Positions 45,822 through 58,468 of a DNA stretch of 64,000 nt are shown one piece after another. Position numbers and translations under genes: made by a program. The notes beneath the pieces are model-generated. The model did no database searches. It saw nothing but the letters and a program-made list of their open reading frames with translations, and had not been told where the DNA came from. This DNA comes from Stercorarius parasiticus (lineage: Eukaryota > Chordata > Aves > Charadriiformes > Stercorariidae): contig VWZL01002573.1 in assembly GCA_013396915.1 (NCBI GenBank), forward strand, positions 407,927 through 471,926, in the 5' to 3' direction. Position 1 is the first letter of the stretch. Each line of letters begins with the position of its first letter.

Positions 45822-47929
45822 TGGACACACCGTCTTAAAACCTGCAGACATTTGACAGAAAGTTGTTTTCAGTTCACTTTTTTCCCCCCAAATCATCCAA
45901 AACTATATTTTTCTGCAAACATGGCTTCTCTTCCTGAGGTCTATAAGCCCTAAGAAGCTTCATCAAGGGCAGGAAGACTTTTTATTTTGCTCACAAGCCC
46001 CTTTCAGCTCATGCCTTCCAGCCAAAACTGCCAAATGTTGTACAAAAATATTTTTTGGAGCAGTTTTTGCTGACATATCGGCTACCGCAGTGCAGAGCAG
46101 AGTGCACGCACCAACCTAATAGAAAATGGCATGGCCCAACGCTGAATTCGATACCGGATTGCAGTTAGGGGAAATAGTCACATGGTATTTAGATCATACA
46201 GTCTGTTTATAAAAGGTCTTGGGCGCTGACACAGAAATCCTAGTTAACTCAATCTTTCCAGCTTCGCCAGCACCTTTCAGACGGAAAGGCATCCCCATCC
46301 CGGCTCTGCAGCAGGATTACTTCTTCCTGCCCTTTGCCCCCACACGGCACTATGGAAATTAACCATTAAATTCCCTAAGCAGCAGCCCAGTTGCCCATTT
46401 GTCAGGTCTCATTAGGGCGGCGACGTCTCCTCCTTGCTGTCACCAGCGCTGGGGACAATGGAAGGTCCCCATCCTCCGAGGAAGGACCAGGGAGCCCTCG
46501 AGCAGAGGCGCTGCCGAACGTCAGACCTCTGGTTCTGGAGGAGATGCGCTGTTGGAGAAGGCAGTTATTTGTAAGGACGTATTAGTCCCTCCTGTCCCTC
46601 TCGCAAGCTCAGTAGATACCTGCTAGTTGGTCTTCACTGATGGCCACAAGCTGGGCTGCTGCCGGGTGCAAGGTTGCAGTAAATGTTGCAGCATTTCAGG
46701 AGAAAGAAAAAAAAAAGTCAGACACCAAATCTTCCCATACAACCATTTGGCCAAAGCCAGGCATGAAGGAATTCCTGGTTTGTAGGCGTTTCTGTGGTCC
46801 TCCTCCTTGTGTGAGTACAACACATGCTGCAGCATTCAGTGCCCTCCACCTCCCTCCCACGGGAGATGAAGCATTGCCCTGCCCTCCCTGGATGTCTGAT
46901 GCAGACGGAGGTTGCCCAGTCTCACCGGAGGTTGATGCTTGGGATAACTTCTGCTGATATCTCGGCTCCACCTTCCTCCTCACTGTCTGGGCCACATCTC
47001 CAAGTTTTATAGCTTGCTACTTCACTTCATCTTGAAGATGTTTTCTCTTATCTCTTCACTTGGAAGAGCCTCCATCTCAGAGCACCCTAAAGCAACGCTT
47101 CTTTCAGATAGATAAAACAGTAAAAGCAAACAAAAGCTCCCTCTCAGCAGGCAGTAGACTTATCAGCCCTCAAGTATCAAGCATAGCATGCCAAAGCAGC
47201 AACATCTGTGAGAAACTGCAGAAACCACAGCATGAGTAATTTGCTCTAGCAAATTCCACCATGCAAGGTCAGCTGGACCATCCTTCTACTGTGTCACGAT
47301 GATAACTCATCGGTGATAAACCACGTCAAAGGGGCTACAACCCGTGTGACAATGCTGGAAGATCTGTTCCTGGATGCAAAGTCTACCCAACAGTAGTTCC
47401 TCCTTGTGGACATCACCAATGTGACTTTCCCAACAATTGCAAGAGTTAATTCACTGTTCTGTACGTTTCCTCCTGCCTTTCTCACAGTCCATATAAAGCT
47501 GTGGGCTGGAGTTTCCACTACCAAATCTACAATACATGTATTCATTTGCATCTCTCCACAGCTTCAAAAATTAAACCCCATCTCTCTCTCTATGTCATGT
47601 CATCGCTGTCCCAAGACAAATCTGAATTGCAACGGAAGGTTTCCTACCTACCAGCTGTGCAGGATCCCGGACAGCAATCCCAGAGACTATTTGCAACTTC
47701 ACCAGCCCTAATTGCAATCTTCCCCCTCCACCTCTCTCCTGCTCAATTTTTTTAACCTCTTTTTTTGGGGGTCTATTCTATTTCTTGTCTTTTGGTTCCT
47801 GCCACACACGTCAGAAAGATTTTGAACAAAATTGGGAATTCATTTGAATTGACTTCAAATCCAGCTGCTTTCCACTTGCCATTTAGAGAATTTCATTTGC
47901 AGTTTGGCCCTGGGAATGGTTAAATTTAT

Positions 47930-48420
47930 GTTATTCTCCTGATAATATGGGATGTAGTGAAGCACATGCAAGTTCTAGCTAACGAACCTGTAGGAGCTCG
48001 TGCAAAGGGGTTCACTACCTCTCCTCAATTACAGTAAGCAAGAGTAATTAAACAATCAAACACAATTACTGCACAAATTACTCCCAGAAATGTGGACGAT
48101 CTAATCGCCTTGCTGCTAATTACAAAGCCCGTAGTTCATTGAGCTAAAAGCCCACGTCCTGGGGAAGCAAAGCGGGGTACAATATGTTCCCTCTCGCACC
48201 GTCTTCCCTCAGATGCAATTTAATCTTTAACAAGATGTGATTTCAAGATTATTTTAGAAGTAGCACATTGCATCTATTTTCAACCTGTGTTACTTATATT
48301 TTCAGTCCAACTAGCGAAAGCTTAGCTTTTCTTAGGTCATAAATAAACCCCTCGTCTTTTAATGAGTTGTAGTAAAATGCCACTTTTATTCATGCATCCC
48401 CAGAGGATAGTTTGGCTTCA
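47930..48420. promoter_or_regulatory. AT-rich block, candidate conserved regulatory element
   Basis: The block contains CTCAATTACAG, GAGTAATTAAACAATC, CACAATTACTG and GCTAATTACAAAG, that is several homeodomain-type cores within 150 bases. It has no open frame and no repeat signature. Its position upstream of LYPD6 fits a distal regulatory element; this is inference from composition only. Confidence 0.3.
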
Positions 48421-51339
48421 GATAAAAAACAGAGGAGAGATGAAACAGATGTATTTCGCTTGAGTACTTCAGATGCTTAGAATTTGGCGTAAATGACAGG
48501 AAAAAAAAAAGTTAGCTTAAAAATCAGGCAGGCCATGATGTTCACATGAGAAAATACATTAATTGTCAAATTAACTGTCAAACCGAGAAGGCGAGATACT
48601 CAAAGTCAGACATAATTCATTTCCATAGTGATATTTAAGACTCTGAACACTTCTGAATTAGCAGCAAGATGGACATGGATGACCTAATAAATCATTTCAA
48701 GACCTATCCCCCAGGTTTTTGCATGGCATGCCCTAGAGGCAGCAGCGGCAGTGAGCCCTGAACGCAGGGGGATGTGCGAGACCAGGATTCGGTTCGGTTT
48801 GGGAAGTCTGGAAGCCGGCGCTCCCCCTGCCCCGTCCCACGGCACATGGGCTGACCCCAGTGTGCGGAGAGCCCCCAGACAGCCTGGCTCCACGCAGACG
48901 GAGGATAAGGAAACCATGGGTGAGCACAGAAATCCTGGATTTTCCTGCTAATAAGAAGCAAAAAAACGTTTCTCGTGTTCCAGCGGCCAGGCCCCTCTGC
49001 AAAGGGGAAGCGGGGGGTGTAAATTATTTCCTAAAAAAACATTGAAGTTCACTGGGGGCCACCGAAAGGGCTCCTCTCTCCAAGGTGGGGATGCTCTTTG
49101 TGTGGACCACGCGTTGCGTACTGCTCCTTTTGCTGCCCAAGAAAGTCTCATTAAAAAAAGGAGGTGCAAGGCTCCGAGCAGCCGGCCCCCGGGTGCCCGG
49201 GGAAGGGTGTTTTGGGGCAGGGAGGCTGCCACAGCCAGTCCAGGGTTGGTGACACCATGAAACAGCGCTGGCAGTGGGCAGGGTGGTGGTGCTCTCCTAG
49301 GGAAAGGTAAAGCGAGGTCCTGAGCCAACGCAGTAAGTTAAATTTGGTGAGGCTCGGTGTGGCAACAGCAACTGGGATCATCCCAGACCATGTTTCCTAC
49401 TTATATTTAACTCAAAAAGCAAAAGCATTCCCATTAAAACACGGGGAAGCACTTATGATATGACCATGCAATGCATCTGCTAGGAAAAAGGGCAAAAATT
49501 TGCAGCATGTTACCAAATAAAATGTAGCCAAGAGTAAGAGATGCCAATGAGACGAGGGAGATAAAATAAAACAGGAGAACGCACCCCCATGCTTACGAAG
49601 AGACAGCTGGCAAATGATCCAATTGCAACCAAGACATGAAACTCTTCAATAAAATAGTTTTCTGGTCCATGTACCAGGCTAGCAGATATATATACTCAAC
49701 GGTTTTAAAAGAATGAGATGATACTGCTGAGCTTTTAAGGTTACAATTTCTAGAAAATTGGGACAGTCTCGAGTCCAGGAAGATCATCAGCACAAACTCC
49801 AAATTTTTAAAGGCCCAAAGGAACGACTGCTTAGCCTAAGGTCAGTCCTGGGTAAACTCACACAACAGTCTTATTTATGCTACACCAACAAACATTTCCA
49901 GTTGTAAAAAAAATTGTGAGAGGGTTGGTAGGATTTTGTGGAAAATAGGTCTCCAAACAAACCCGTCGTTTTCAAACGGGCAGGATTACGGCTCTGGCTG
50001 TGAAAGGAGACTGTTACACAGAATAATTGGGGGGAGACCAAAGCACCAGACCCTTCCGATTACAAAAATGAGTTCTACCCAATTAACCAAGCATGACTGG
50101 GACAAATTAAAAAAAAAACATCTTAGTGACATCTCAAAATCTAATTGGTGAAAAGGGCATCTTCAACTGAAAATACTTATTTTTTTCCACTTTCCTGCAA
50201 GGCTACGTTCAGCCTTTTGTCCCAGAACTATTGACAACAAGAAACTTCTTGTATTAAACACCCCAGAAGACGTTAAAGAGCGAACTGAAACGCTTGTCCA
50301 TCATGCAACAAACTGTGCTTTAATAAAACCATACATCAATCTGCACCATTGTGTCCTGGCTCTGCCGATGCCTTCCCCCTCGGCTCTCCAGAGCGATTTG
50401 TGACAGTTCTTCTCGGACATCACCCCGCACATTTGACATGCTAGATTAGGCACCGAGTCACAGACTGCTCAGCATCGACCCAAAGCGAGCTTTGTAGAAG
50501 TTCAGAGATCAGCCTCGAAAACACAGTATTGGGGAAACGAGATTTTATTGTTACGGACTAATTCAAAACTTGAGCTTTTCCCCTGCAGAAGAGAAACGGG
50601 ACCTTTTTCACCAAAATCAGCGTAAACAGGATTGGGCCGTTACTATTCCTTGCGATGGGAGAGATATTAATAAACTCTTTTGCTTCCCATTCACACTGTA
50701 GTGTCGTGTTTTTTTCCCCAAACAATTTAACATATTTACGCAGTAGCTAATGAACACCGGGTGGCATTGTTCCAGCCCCGAACCCGCACAGATTAGGCTG
50801 CAGAAGGGCTCTGTTCCCCTGGCAGTTCACCCGGAGTTCATGCCATTTTTTATTTCCCGACCCGCGCCTGGATTCCCCTTGGCACAAGGCATCAAAAATA
50901 CCAGCAAGCCACAAAGGCAGGGGACACGTTTGAGGACAAAACGGCTGCTTTTGCTCGTTTCCAAAGAGCACATCTCCAACCGGGCTGCAGAAGACGCCGC
51001 ACCGATGTCGGCAGCTAAACCTCAGGGAAATAATTGGGCATGGGCTGACCGTCCCCAGCTATACGCTTTAGGCACCGACATAATGTTTAATGAAGAACGA
51101 ACTTAACCTCGCACGACGGTCCTTTGGATAAGTATCTCATTCTCATTTTTCTCTTGACGACAGAAGAAAGTGGCTCATGTTTGTGTGCATCCACTTCTAG
51201 ACAAGTTAGAGGTGGCATCCACAACCTGGTCCAGCCATCAAAATAAATAAGACCTTTCTATTTGCACTATTGTATTATTTGTACTGCCACCCTTTGCTCC
51301 ACGCGGACTGTGACAGACTTTGTCTGAAATCTCCCTTTG

Positions 51340-51660
51340 CAGAAATTTCCATAATTAGGTACATTAAAAGAGCAAAATTAATCTGATTTCATACTTTACA
51401 TTATGTGATACTGAACTTCAAATACTTCTCTCATTAAGCTCTACTCAAAGTTATTCCACTGCCTTGCCTTTGATTTTTATGCATATTTTATTTGGTATAA
51501 ACGTTAGAAAAGCTGCGTATCATTAAAGTCATGTAAAAGAAACCCACATTAGAACTGACCAATTAGTGTTAATCCATGCTGTCTAGTTAAGCCATGGAGT
51601 AAACAAACACTACCATCATTAATTCATTCAGATTTTCAATAGCTTTTCCAGAAAAACAAA
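51340..51660. promoter_or_regulatory. AT-rich block, candidate conserved regulatory element
   Basis: AT-rich unique sequence with CATAATTAGG, AAAATTAATC and CATTAATTCATTC cores, no repeat-family tail and no open frame. The reasoning is the same as for the 47930 block, and confidence is low. Confidence 0.25.
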
Positions 51661-51684
51661 ATCCAGCATAACCCAAAACAAACA

Positions 51685-51697
51685 CCCCCCCCCCCCC
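51685..51697. repeat. C13 homopolymer
   Basis: An uninterrupted C run, a likely polymorphic or sequencing-error-prone site. Confidence 0.9.
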
Positions 51698-53599
51698 GCC
51701 AAGTCCGGCTTTACAAGACTTTCAAGTGCTGTTTGAATTCAATGGCCAATTAATTATTTGGCTCTTGTCCTCCCAGAAAAAGCCATTTGACTCCTTTATT
51801 TTTTTTAAATGGTTGGTGAAAAAAAGCGCCTGTTAAAAGAAAATTGTCATCTCTATTGTGATGGGAAGCTATAAAACGCCATCCTCATTTTAGCCACCAC
51901 TCCCCTGACGGTATCAAGCTTCCAACATCACACCGTGGTTTTAGGTGGATGTTTCTGAGATGGAGACCTGGTGCTCCCTGGTACTTGTCGGCACGTACCG
52001 GGGCTGGGAAGCTGAGGGGCAGTAAATACGTGCCTTCCTACAGAACGCTGTGTGCCCTTGGCTTCCTCTGCAACAGTCGCCCACCCTGGTTAATACCAGT
52101 AGAAGGTACAGGTGGACTTGCCCCGCAACCAGACTCAAACACAGTCTGCCAGAGCGGTATGGTCTGCTGTGCCTTGGTATACGCTACTCGTAACGCAAGC
52201 TGAATTAACGCTTTTAACTCATCTTTCTGAAGCTGAAGAGATCTGAACCACTTCGCTGTTCAGAGCTCAGTTGGGAGGCAACTGCTTATAAAGTGAATTA
52301 ACTGTCGGCAGAAAACTCCAGGACTAAAGCAGACATATTCATTCCTTCTTGTACCAGTTTCCTTCTGCATTTAATTTTTCATTTGGTTTCCACACAAGCT
52401 CTGTACCCTCCCTACACCTCCCTTATAGCTAATCACCGTCAATCACTCCTCCATTTTACTGTGCGCAAATCGCACCAGCGAGGATACGGGCGTAATGCAA
52501 CGTTCTCGTCAAAAATACTGTTGTTATATGACACAGTTAAGCAGGAAAACATCGCCATGATCATTAATTATCTGCTAACATCTCATAAAGCTAATGCATA
52601 TATTTATATTTTTTCCTTTTTTAATGACAGGAAACCAAGATACGGCACAGAGGTAAACACTGCTGCACTGGAATCACCGCAAGCACAAAACCAGGCTCCT
52701 GTCCTCCTGGATTTCTCGCCGAAACAGACCTCGTCATTTGTAAGCAATGTCAGAAAAGATGTCTTTTGTTGTTTTTGCTGTTGTTTGGGGATTTTTTTTC
52801 TTTGTTGATTTTTTTCTTCCCCAATTGTTACTTTAACCAACCAGAAATAACTACCTGGAGATCGTGGGTTATTTACTGTGTGGATTCATGGTCAGCTTCA
52901 ACTAACAGCAGTGCACCAGGGCAGAAAAAGTGATTCTCCCTGAAACTATGATGTCTGGCTGGCTGATATTTTTTGAAAATAATAAAATTATATTCATACG
53001 ATTGTTTTGTCTCAGGGCAGAAGCAATGCATGCATGAATAAAGCTACCTAAAAAATGTCTAGGACGAAGAGGGGACAGAAAGATGACTTGGGGACCTTAC
53101 ATGAAGACTCTGTGGGCTAGATCCTGAGAGTCACAGGACCACCACCCGGTGCCCATCATAACAGGTAAACCCTGGTTCTGGTAATAAAACCAGAACAAAC
53201 AAAAATCAGGAGAGCAAAGCACACTAAAGCAGGAGCCTGGGAGCCAGGACATTGGGGTGGATGTTGCCCAAGATCAGCAAAGAAAAAGAACCGCAGCTGG
53301 GGTGTGAAGAGATTGGGTTGTCCAGGATGGAGAGAAAACCACATTCATTGAACAATTTCACCACATCCCATAAGAAAATGAGGAAAAGGCAGAAGCTGAT
53401 GGGTCTGTCCTCCTGCATCTGGGTCTTGCTTGGCTTGCTTCCCTGGGGTACGCTGGAGCACGCGCCTCCATTGATCATTTTGCAGCTGGTCACACTGGGT
53501 CGGTATGCATTGCTTGGCAACTTTACCAATTGCCAGTACACGATTTAAAACACAACCCCTACTTGGTATTAGTAAGCTTTATTTTTATATTTCTTTTAA

Positions 53600-53710
53600 T
53601 GGTTTGGGTTGGAAGAGTTCTTAAAGATCACCTAGTTCCAGCCCCCCTGCCATGGGCAGGGACACCTCCTGCTAGACCAGGTTGCTCAAAGTCCCATCCA
53701 ACCTGGCCTT
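53600..53710 (-). mobile_element. CR1 LINE 3' end (minus orientation)
   Basis: Reverse complement of a CR1 tail: GGTTTGGGTTGGAAGAGTTC, AAAGATCACCTAGTTCCAG, CCTGCCATGGGCAGGGACAC, then CAACCTGGCC. Similarity fades after about 53710. Confidence 0.9.
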
Positions 53711-55840
53711 CTCCCTCCGTCCTGGAAGATCTCTGCAATGTAGGAGCTGACACCCCTTCAGTCTTGTGCCTCCGATAAGCCCAGCTGAGGCAGGCTCCCG
53801 TACAGGGTTTTGACACCCTCATCCCCTCTTTGCCTTCAGCTGTAACCAGCCCCACACCCTGATGTCTCGTGCATTTGCCCTAACACCTTCCACCCACCTC
53901 CTGATGCACCGTCGTCTCTGCCAGCGCCCATTTCATTCAGTTGAAGTGCTTTAATATCATCAGTTCACTAGACAGCAAGCGTTACATATAATATTAAATA
54001 ACGTATTTGATTATCAGTAATGGGAAGCTAAACAGACCTCCTCCTGCCCCATCTTCAATCTGCTCCATCAAACCTCTCACCTCCTTCACTGCAGACTCCT
54101 CTGCTCCTTCCTTTATCTCTTCATCTGCTCTGCCTTTTGCTAGGATCCAAATGCCTCATCATCTTGGCATTAGAAAGTCCACTTTCCCAAGGTACAGAGT
54201 GTTTATGGAGTATCATCAGTAATTCAAGTGTCTGCCAGCTAAGAGATGTTATCTTCAACATAGCTGAAGAATACCTCAAAATCGTGCTCCAACCCATCTG
54301 CCTCAAACACTCACCTACAGAACACGCTAAAAGCAGATGTAGTTTCCAAAATGTGCCCCCCTGATTTAACCAGTTGCTTAATTTTCACACATGAATCATC
54401 TGGCATTCCACAGGCCACGATATATAGCTTTCATTATGTCACCGCTGACATTTTCACTGCTGGAAGACCATGATTTACTGGTTTTCATTAGACCTGATCT
54501 CCACTCTTGGTCCTACCCCCAACTTGTTGAGGAATCCATGTCTGATCGGTGAAATGTTGATCTGACTTGAAAATACACTGCTCTTCATCTACTAATTTCT
54601 CTAAAATTGACCTTTTTCTGACAATTACTCCCAATGCTGACAGTAGAATATATGGCTATAAATAACGAGCCTGAGAAGACAACTCTTCCTCCAGCCTTGG
54701 GAGAAAATAGGCTTCTAGCAAAGACACCATCACAGCCACAACATTGCTATATTTTTACCACAACAAATACCAATGAATATTTAAGGTTACCTAAAACAAT
54801 TTTCTTTAAAACATTTGAACTGCAACTTTGCAGAGTTTTTCTTTCCAACTGAAGCACCAGGCCAGCATCATTATATTTCGTTAGACTTCTTTCCTAGCAA
54901 AGACCTCTCTAAGCAAGATCTATAGCTGATAGCACAACCAGGCCAGAAAATGTGGCCCACACCATTATTGGAAAACGAGGACACAAAAAAACCCCAAAAC
55001 CAGACAGTATGTCAAGCCCTAGTAAGAAATGTTGATTTGAAAGATTTTATGGATCACTGAAAACCCGAAAAGAAATAAATCAGCCGAGAGTAAAGTATGA
55101 TAGAAGTTCACTTCCTAAAGCCAACAGAAGAGGCTAACTGGCAAGCTAGCCTCCAGGGAGGCAAACGGACTGAAAATCCAAAAATCTTACTGGTCCGAAG
55201 GATACATGAGAACATGTCTGATGAGAGGAATTCCAAATTGCTTTCTGCAGCACTATTTTATTTAATTTCTCTTTTATATGTAATTGAGACCTCATGAAAA
55301 ATTAAGTCAGGTCAAGTTTCTTATAGGGTATGATGGCCTTTCCAAGAATATTGTAGATAAACCACAGATTACTCGACAACATCTATGGTCATTACCAACA
55401 TATTCACCAACAGATACACATTTTGGCACTGAAAGACTGATTTAATTTCCATAATGTCTAATTATGTCACAAGTCACTGGCTGTAAAACCATTTATGTGC
55501 TTAAATCCGTGCTGGATTCTAACTAAAGAAAAACGGCGTTTCTGTTCTCTTTTTAAGTAAAACGTGCACTAGGTGTAATATCTCAAACTATCAATGCAAG
55601 ACAGACATTTAAAAAAGAACTCAAAAAAGTGAGACTGTATTATGGAGCAAACCAGCACTATATACAGACAGCAAGATTAGCCGATAAAATTGCTGGTTGC
55701 AATGATTATCCTAATCCTGGGCCGGGGCCACAGGAGCTAGAAGCCGGCGAGGCTCCCCATCGGCCGCCTGTTCACCCCAACACCTGCCACTTCCACATGG
55801 ACCAGAGAACCTTTCCCTTCAGTAGCTTCTCATAGAATTT
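53711..55840. other. Non-coding sequence, nothing recognised
   Basis: Mixed sequence without a recognised gene. 53711-53870 may be a diverged continuation of the CR1 copy, but the match is not clear. Confidence 0.5.
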
Positions 55841-55929
55841 TTGAGGAGCGGTGGTTTTGGCAGTTTTAGGTTAACAGTCGGACTTGATGATCTGAAAGGT
55901 CCCTTCCAACCTAGACAATTCTATGATTT
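55841..55929 (+). mobile_element. CR1 LINE 3' end with microsatellite tail
   Basis: GGTTAACAGTCGGACTTGAT, GATCTGAAAGGTCCCTTCC and AACCTAGACAATTCTATGAT form a typical CR1 3' end. It is immediately followed by an (AT)n(AC)n array. Confidence 0.9.
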
Positions 55930-55930
55930 C

Positions 55931-55962
<32 letters not shown>

Positions 55963-55963
55963 G
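55931..55963. repeat. Compound (AT)n(AC)n microsatellite
   Basis: About nine AT units run straight into about seven AC units, directly after the CR1 tail. A single ambiguous base (N) follows at 55988. Confidence 0.92.
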
Positions 55964-58257
55964 CACTGCTATATCGACAGAAAGCTCNACACCCACCAGA
56001 GCTCTACACGCGAGCTCATAATTGCAGCCACAATTCTGAGCCCGACAATTATGAATAGACGCTTAAAAATAGTTTGCTCGCACCCCGCTCATCCAAATGC
56101 TGGAGCCAAAGCAGTGCTGGCGGGTCTGGCACCAAGAAATGATCCCACTCTTGCCCACCATCGGCCGGGTCCCTTGTCTGCAGTGCACAAAACCCCTCAC
56201 AACACAATCAGCGCTTTTAAAAATATACCTTTCTGCAGGGAAGGGACAGGTAACCGAAGAAATCTAGGCCTGCCGAGATGCGGCAGGATAAGGCGTGCAG
56301 TAACCAAGGCTCCCGAACCAGGGGAACAGTATCTCTCTGAGCTCCTCATAAAGTTATACAGCAGCGTGAGAAGCATCAGGAATTAATGAGAAAACAGGTT
56401 TCCACATCTGATCAGGTGTCTGCTCTTTCTGCTACAGCTTTGTTTGCAAGGGAGACTGGCACCAGGGCTGGCTCCTCCAGAACAAGCTGACACCTCTTGC
56501 TCTACGTACGCTCCTGCGGAGGAAAAAAAATCCACGCCATTGCACAAGATAAAAATACTAGAGAAATAAAGTAAAAAAAAGTACTGGATAGAAGTTTGTA
56601 GAGTCTGCTCTTGTATTTACTCTCAGCACACATCCATGCCTTCTCCTCTATGCAATAAGACTACCAGAAAAGCAAATGAACGGTCTCACCCCTCCACCCG
56701 TGATTTGTTTCCTCCAGATTCGCCCACTATAAAAACCTAAAGCTTTGCACACTGCAGCCGTGAAAATGATTCACCTGAGGAAACAAAATAATCAGTGGTT
56801 TAGGTCTTTGCTTTATAAGCTTTCAGCTAAAAAAAATATAAAATATCATTTTTACACCAGAAAAAAAGTAGTTACAACTCTTGCAAGCTAAACCCCTATA
56901 CATTCTTATCTGCCAGCGTAGGTTTATTATTTTTTTATATATATTTTTTTTAAGCCTAAGTGGAAACGTGCAATCTTCACGATCACAATTCTGCAGTAAA
57001 TCGTCAGACCCAGGCGGAGGCACCGCAGAGGGAGACGAGGTGAATTTTCATCCCTGAGACCAGCAGAGGGGATGGGGCAGGCACCCACCCCCGGAGCACA
57101 GAACTTCACCCCCTCTGCCGCTTATTCTCCCGTATCCAGCTCATTGCAACGCTTTAGAAAATTTTATCTTTCTTCTCGAAGCGGAAGAAAAGAAATAATA
57201 AAACGTGCCATACAGCCTTCTCCTGTTCTGACACACTTGTACAGATATTTTGGGTTTTGATGTAGGACCAAGGGGGGGTTGGTTTCTGTGAAGCTCCCAG
57301 CCGTGCTGCTGTGCCAGAGATATGATGTCATGGAACTAAATTTCTGATTCCCCGCCAGTTTGAGCAGTTCATATTAAATGAAGCCAAAATGAGCTTCCTG
57401 TGCTAAACTGGAAACAAAAGAGCACTTTTACAACGCTGCCCTCAGGGTTAATAGAAATACATATATGTCCAACTCAAGTCGCAGTTACCATCTTATCACA
57501 CTATCAGCGTCTACACGCATAGAACAACGTACAGTACGGGCTCTCACACGACGTGGCTATATTTAAGTCAGTGCAGACAGACGCAGAGAGACTTCAAAAC
57601 AGCGTTGGGCAGCAAGCCACCAGCTCCCATCTGCCCGCCGCAGGGGACGTTCCTGCCCAGCCCCCCACTCCCCAGGCACGGAGCACGTGGCGCGGGGCAG
57701 AAGATGGAACCTCAAACCCCAACTGGAGACAGAGGAGTTACTATTTGTTGTGAATTACAAGAAATCATTTGGATCTTAATTTAACACCACTGCCAACCAG
57801 TCCTGATAGCTGTAGACACCCAGGAGTTTTAACCACAATTAAGTCAAGAGTATGATTACGGGTCAGATTTGGAGAGAATCTGCAAAGTCGATGTTGCAAC
57901 TCACACCAAGGCCAATGGGTGTTTGTCTCGAACAGCATTTTACCTGCACAAATGCACCTTGTTATCGTTCAGTTGTCCCCAAGCATTGGCCGTGGACGAT
58001 GCCACCCCTGAAGGAGCAGGCTTGGTAGATGTATCTCACGCAGCCTGAGCTGGGCTCAACAATGGCAGTGAAAGACGGCCAAAGATGTGGTGACGATGAC
58101 ACTTCCTTTAAGCGATCTCACTGTGTCATTTTAAGTGTCAGAGGACCAAAAAAATTTCAGATGACACAGAAAGTGCTGCATTATACAGTCAAGTCTCATG
58201 TCTTGCAAGGTCCGTCCATGGGACGTGACCTGTCTAATTAGGAAAAATAGGAAAATA
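55964..58257. other. Non-coding sequence, nothing recognised
   Basis: Unique sequence of mixed composition with short A and T runs. No gene or repeat family was recognised. The base at 55988 is unresolved. Confidence 0.5.
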
Positions 58258-58468
58258 AATGGGAAAAACTTCTTCACTGAAAGTGTTGCCAAGCATTGGA
58301 AGAGGCTGCCCAGGGCAGTGGTGGAGTCGCCATCCCTGGAGGTATTTAAAAGCCGGGCAGACATGGTGCTGAGGGACATGGGTTAGTGGTGGTTTTGGCA
58401 TTGTTGGGTTAATGCTTGGGTCAATGATCTTAAAGGTCCCTTCCAACCTAGATGATTCTATGATTCTA
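58258..58468 (+). mobile_element. CR1 LINE 3' end
   Basis: Good CR1 match: AAAAACTTCTTCACTGAAAG, GCATTGGAAGAGGCTGCCCA, CATCCCTGGAGGTATTTAAA, GGTGCTGAGGGACATGGGTT, ending in GATGATTCTATGATTCTA. It is the longest and best preserved 3' end in the window. The encoded C-terminal CR1 residues are broken by a stop. Confidence 0.95.

Larger units (their letters stand above)
44871..53599. other. Upstream or 5'-intronic LYPD6 sequence, no gene recognised
   Basis: Mostly unique sequence. It includes an AT microsatellite (45807-45821), a GC-richer patch at 48740-49330, a C13 run (51685-51697), and two AT-rich blocks with many TAATTA cores listed separately. No protein-coding exon was recognised. Confidence 0.5.

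Noticed and set aside
47930..48420. Possible LYPD6 non-coding exon
   Set aside because: No convincing acceptor and donor pair on the minus strand. Composition fits a regulatory block better than an exon.
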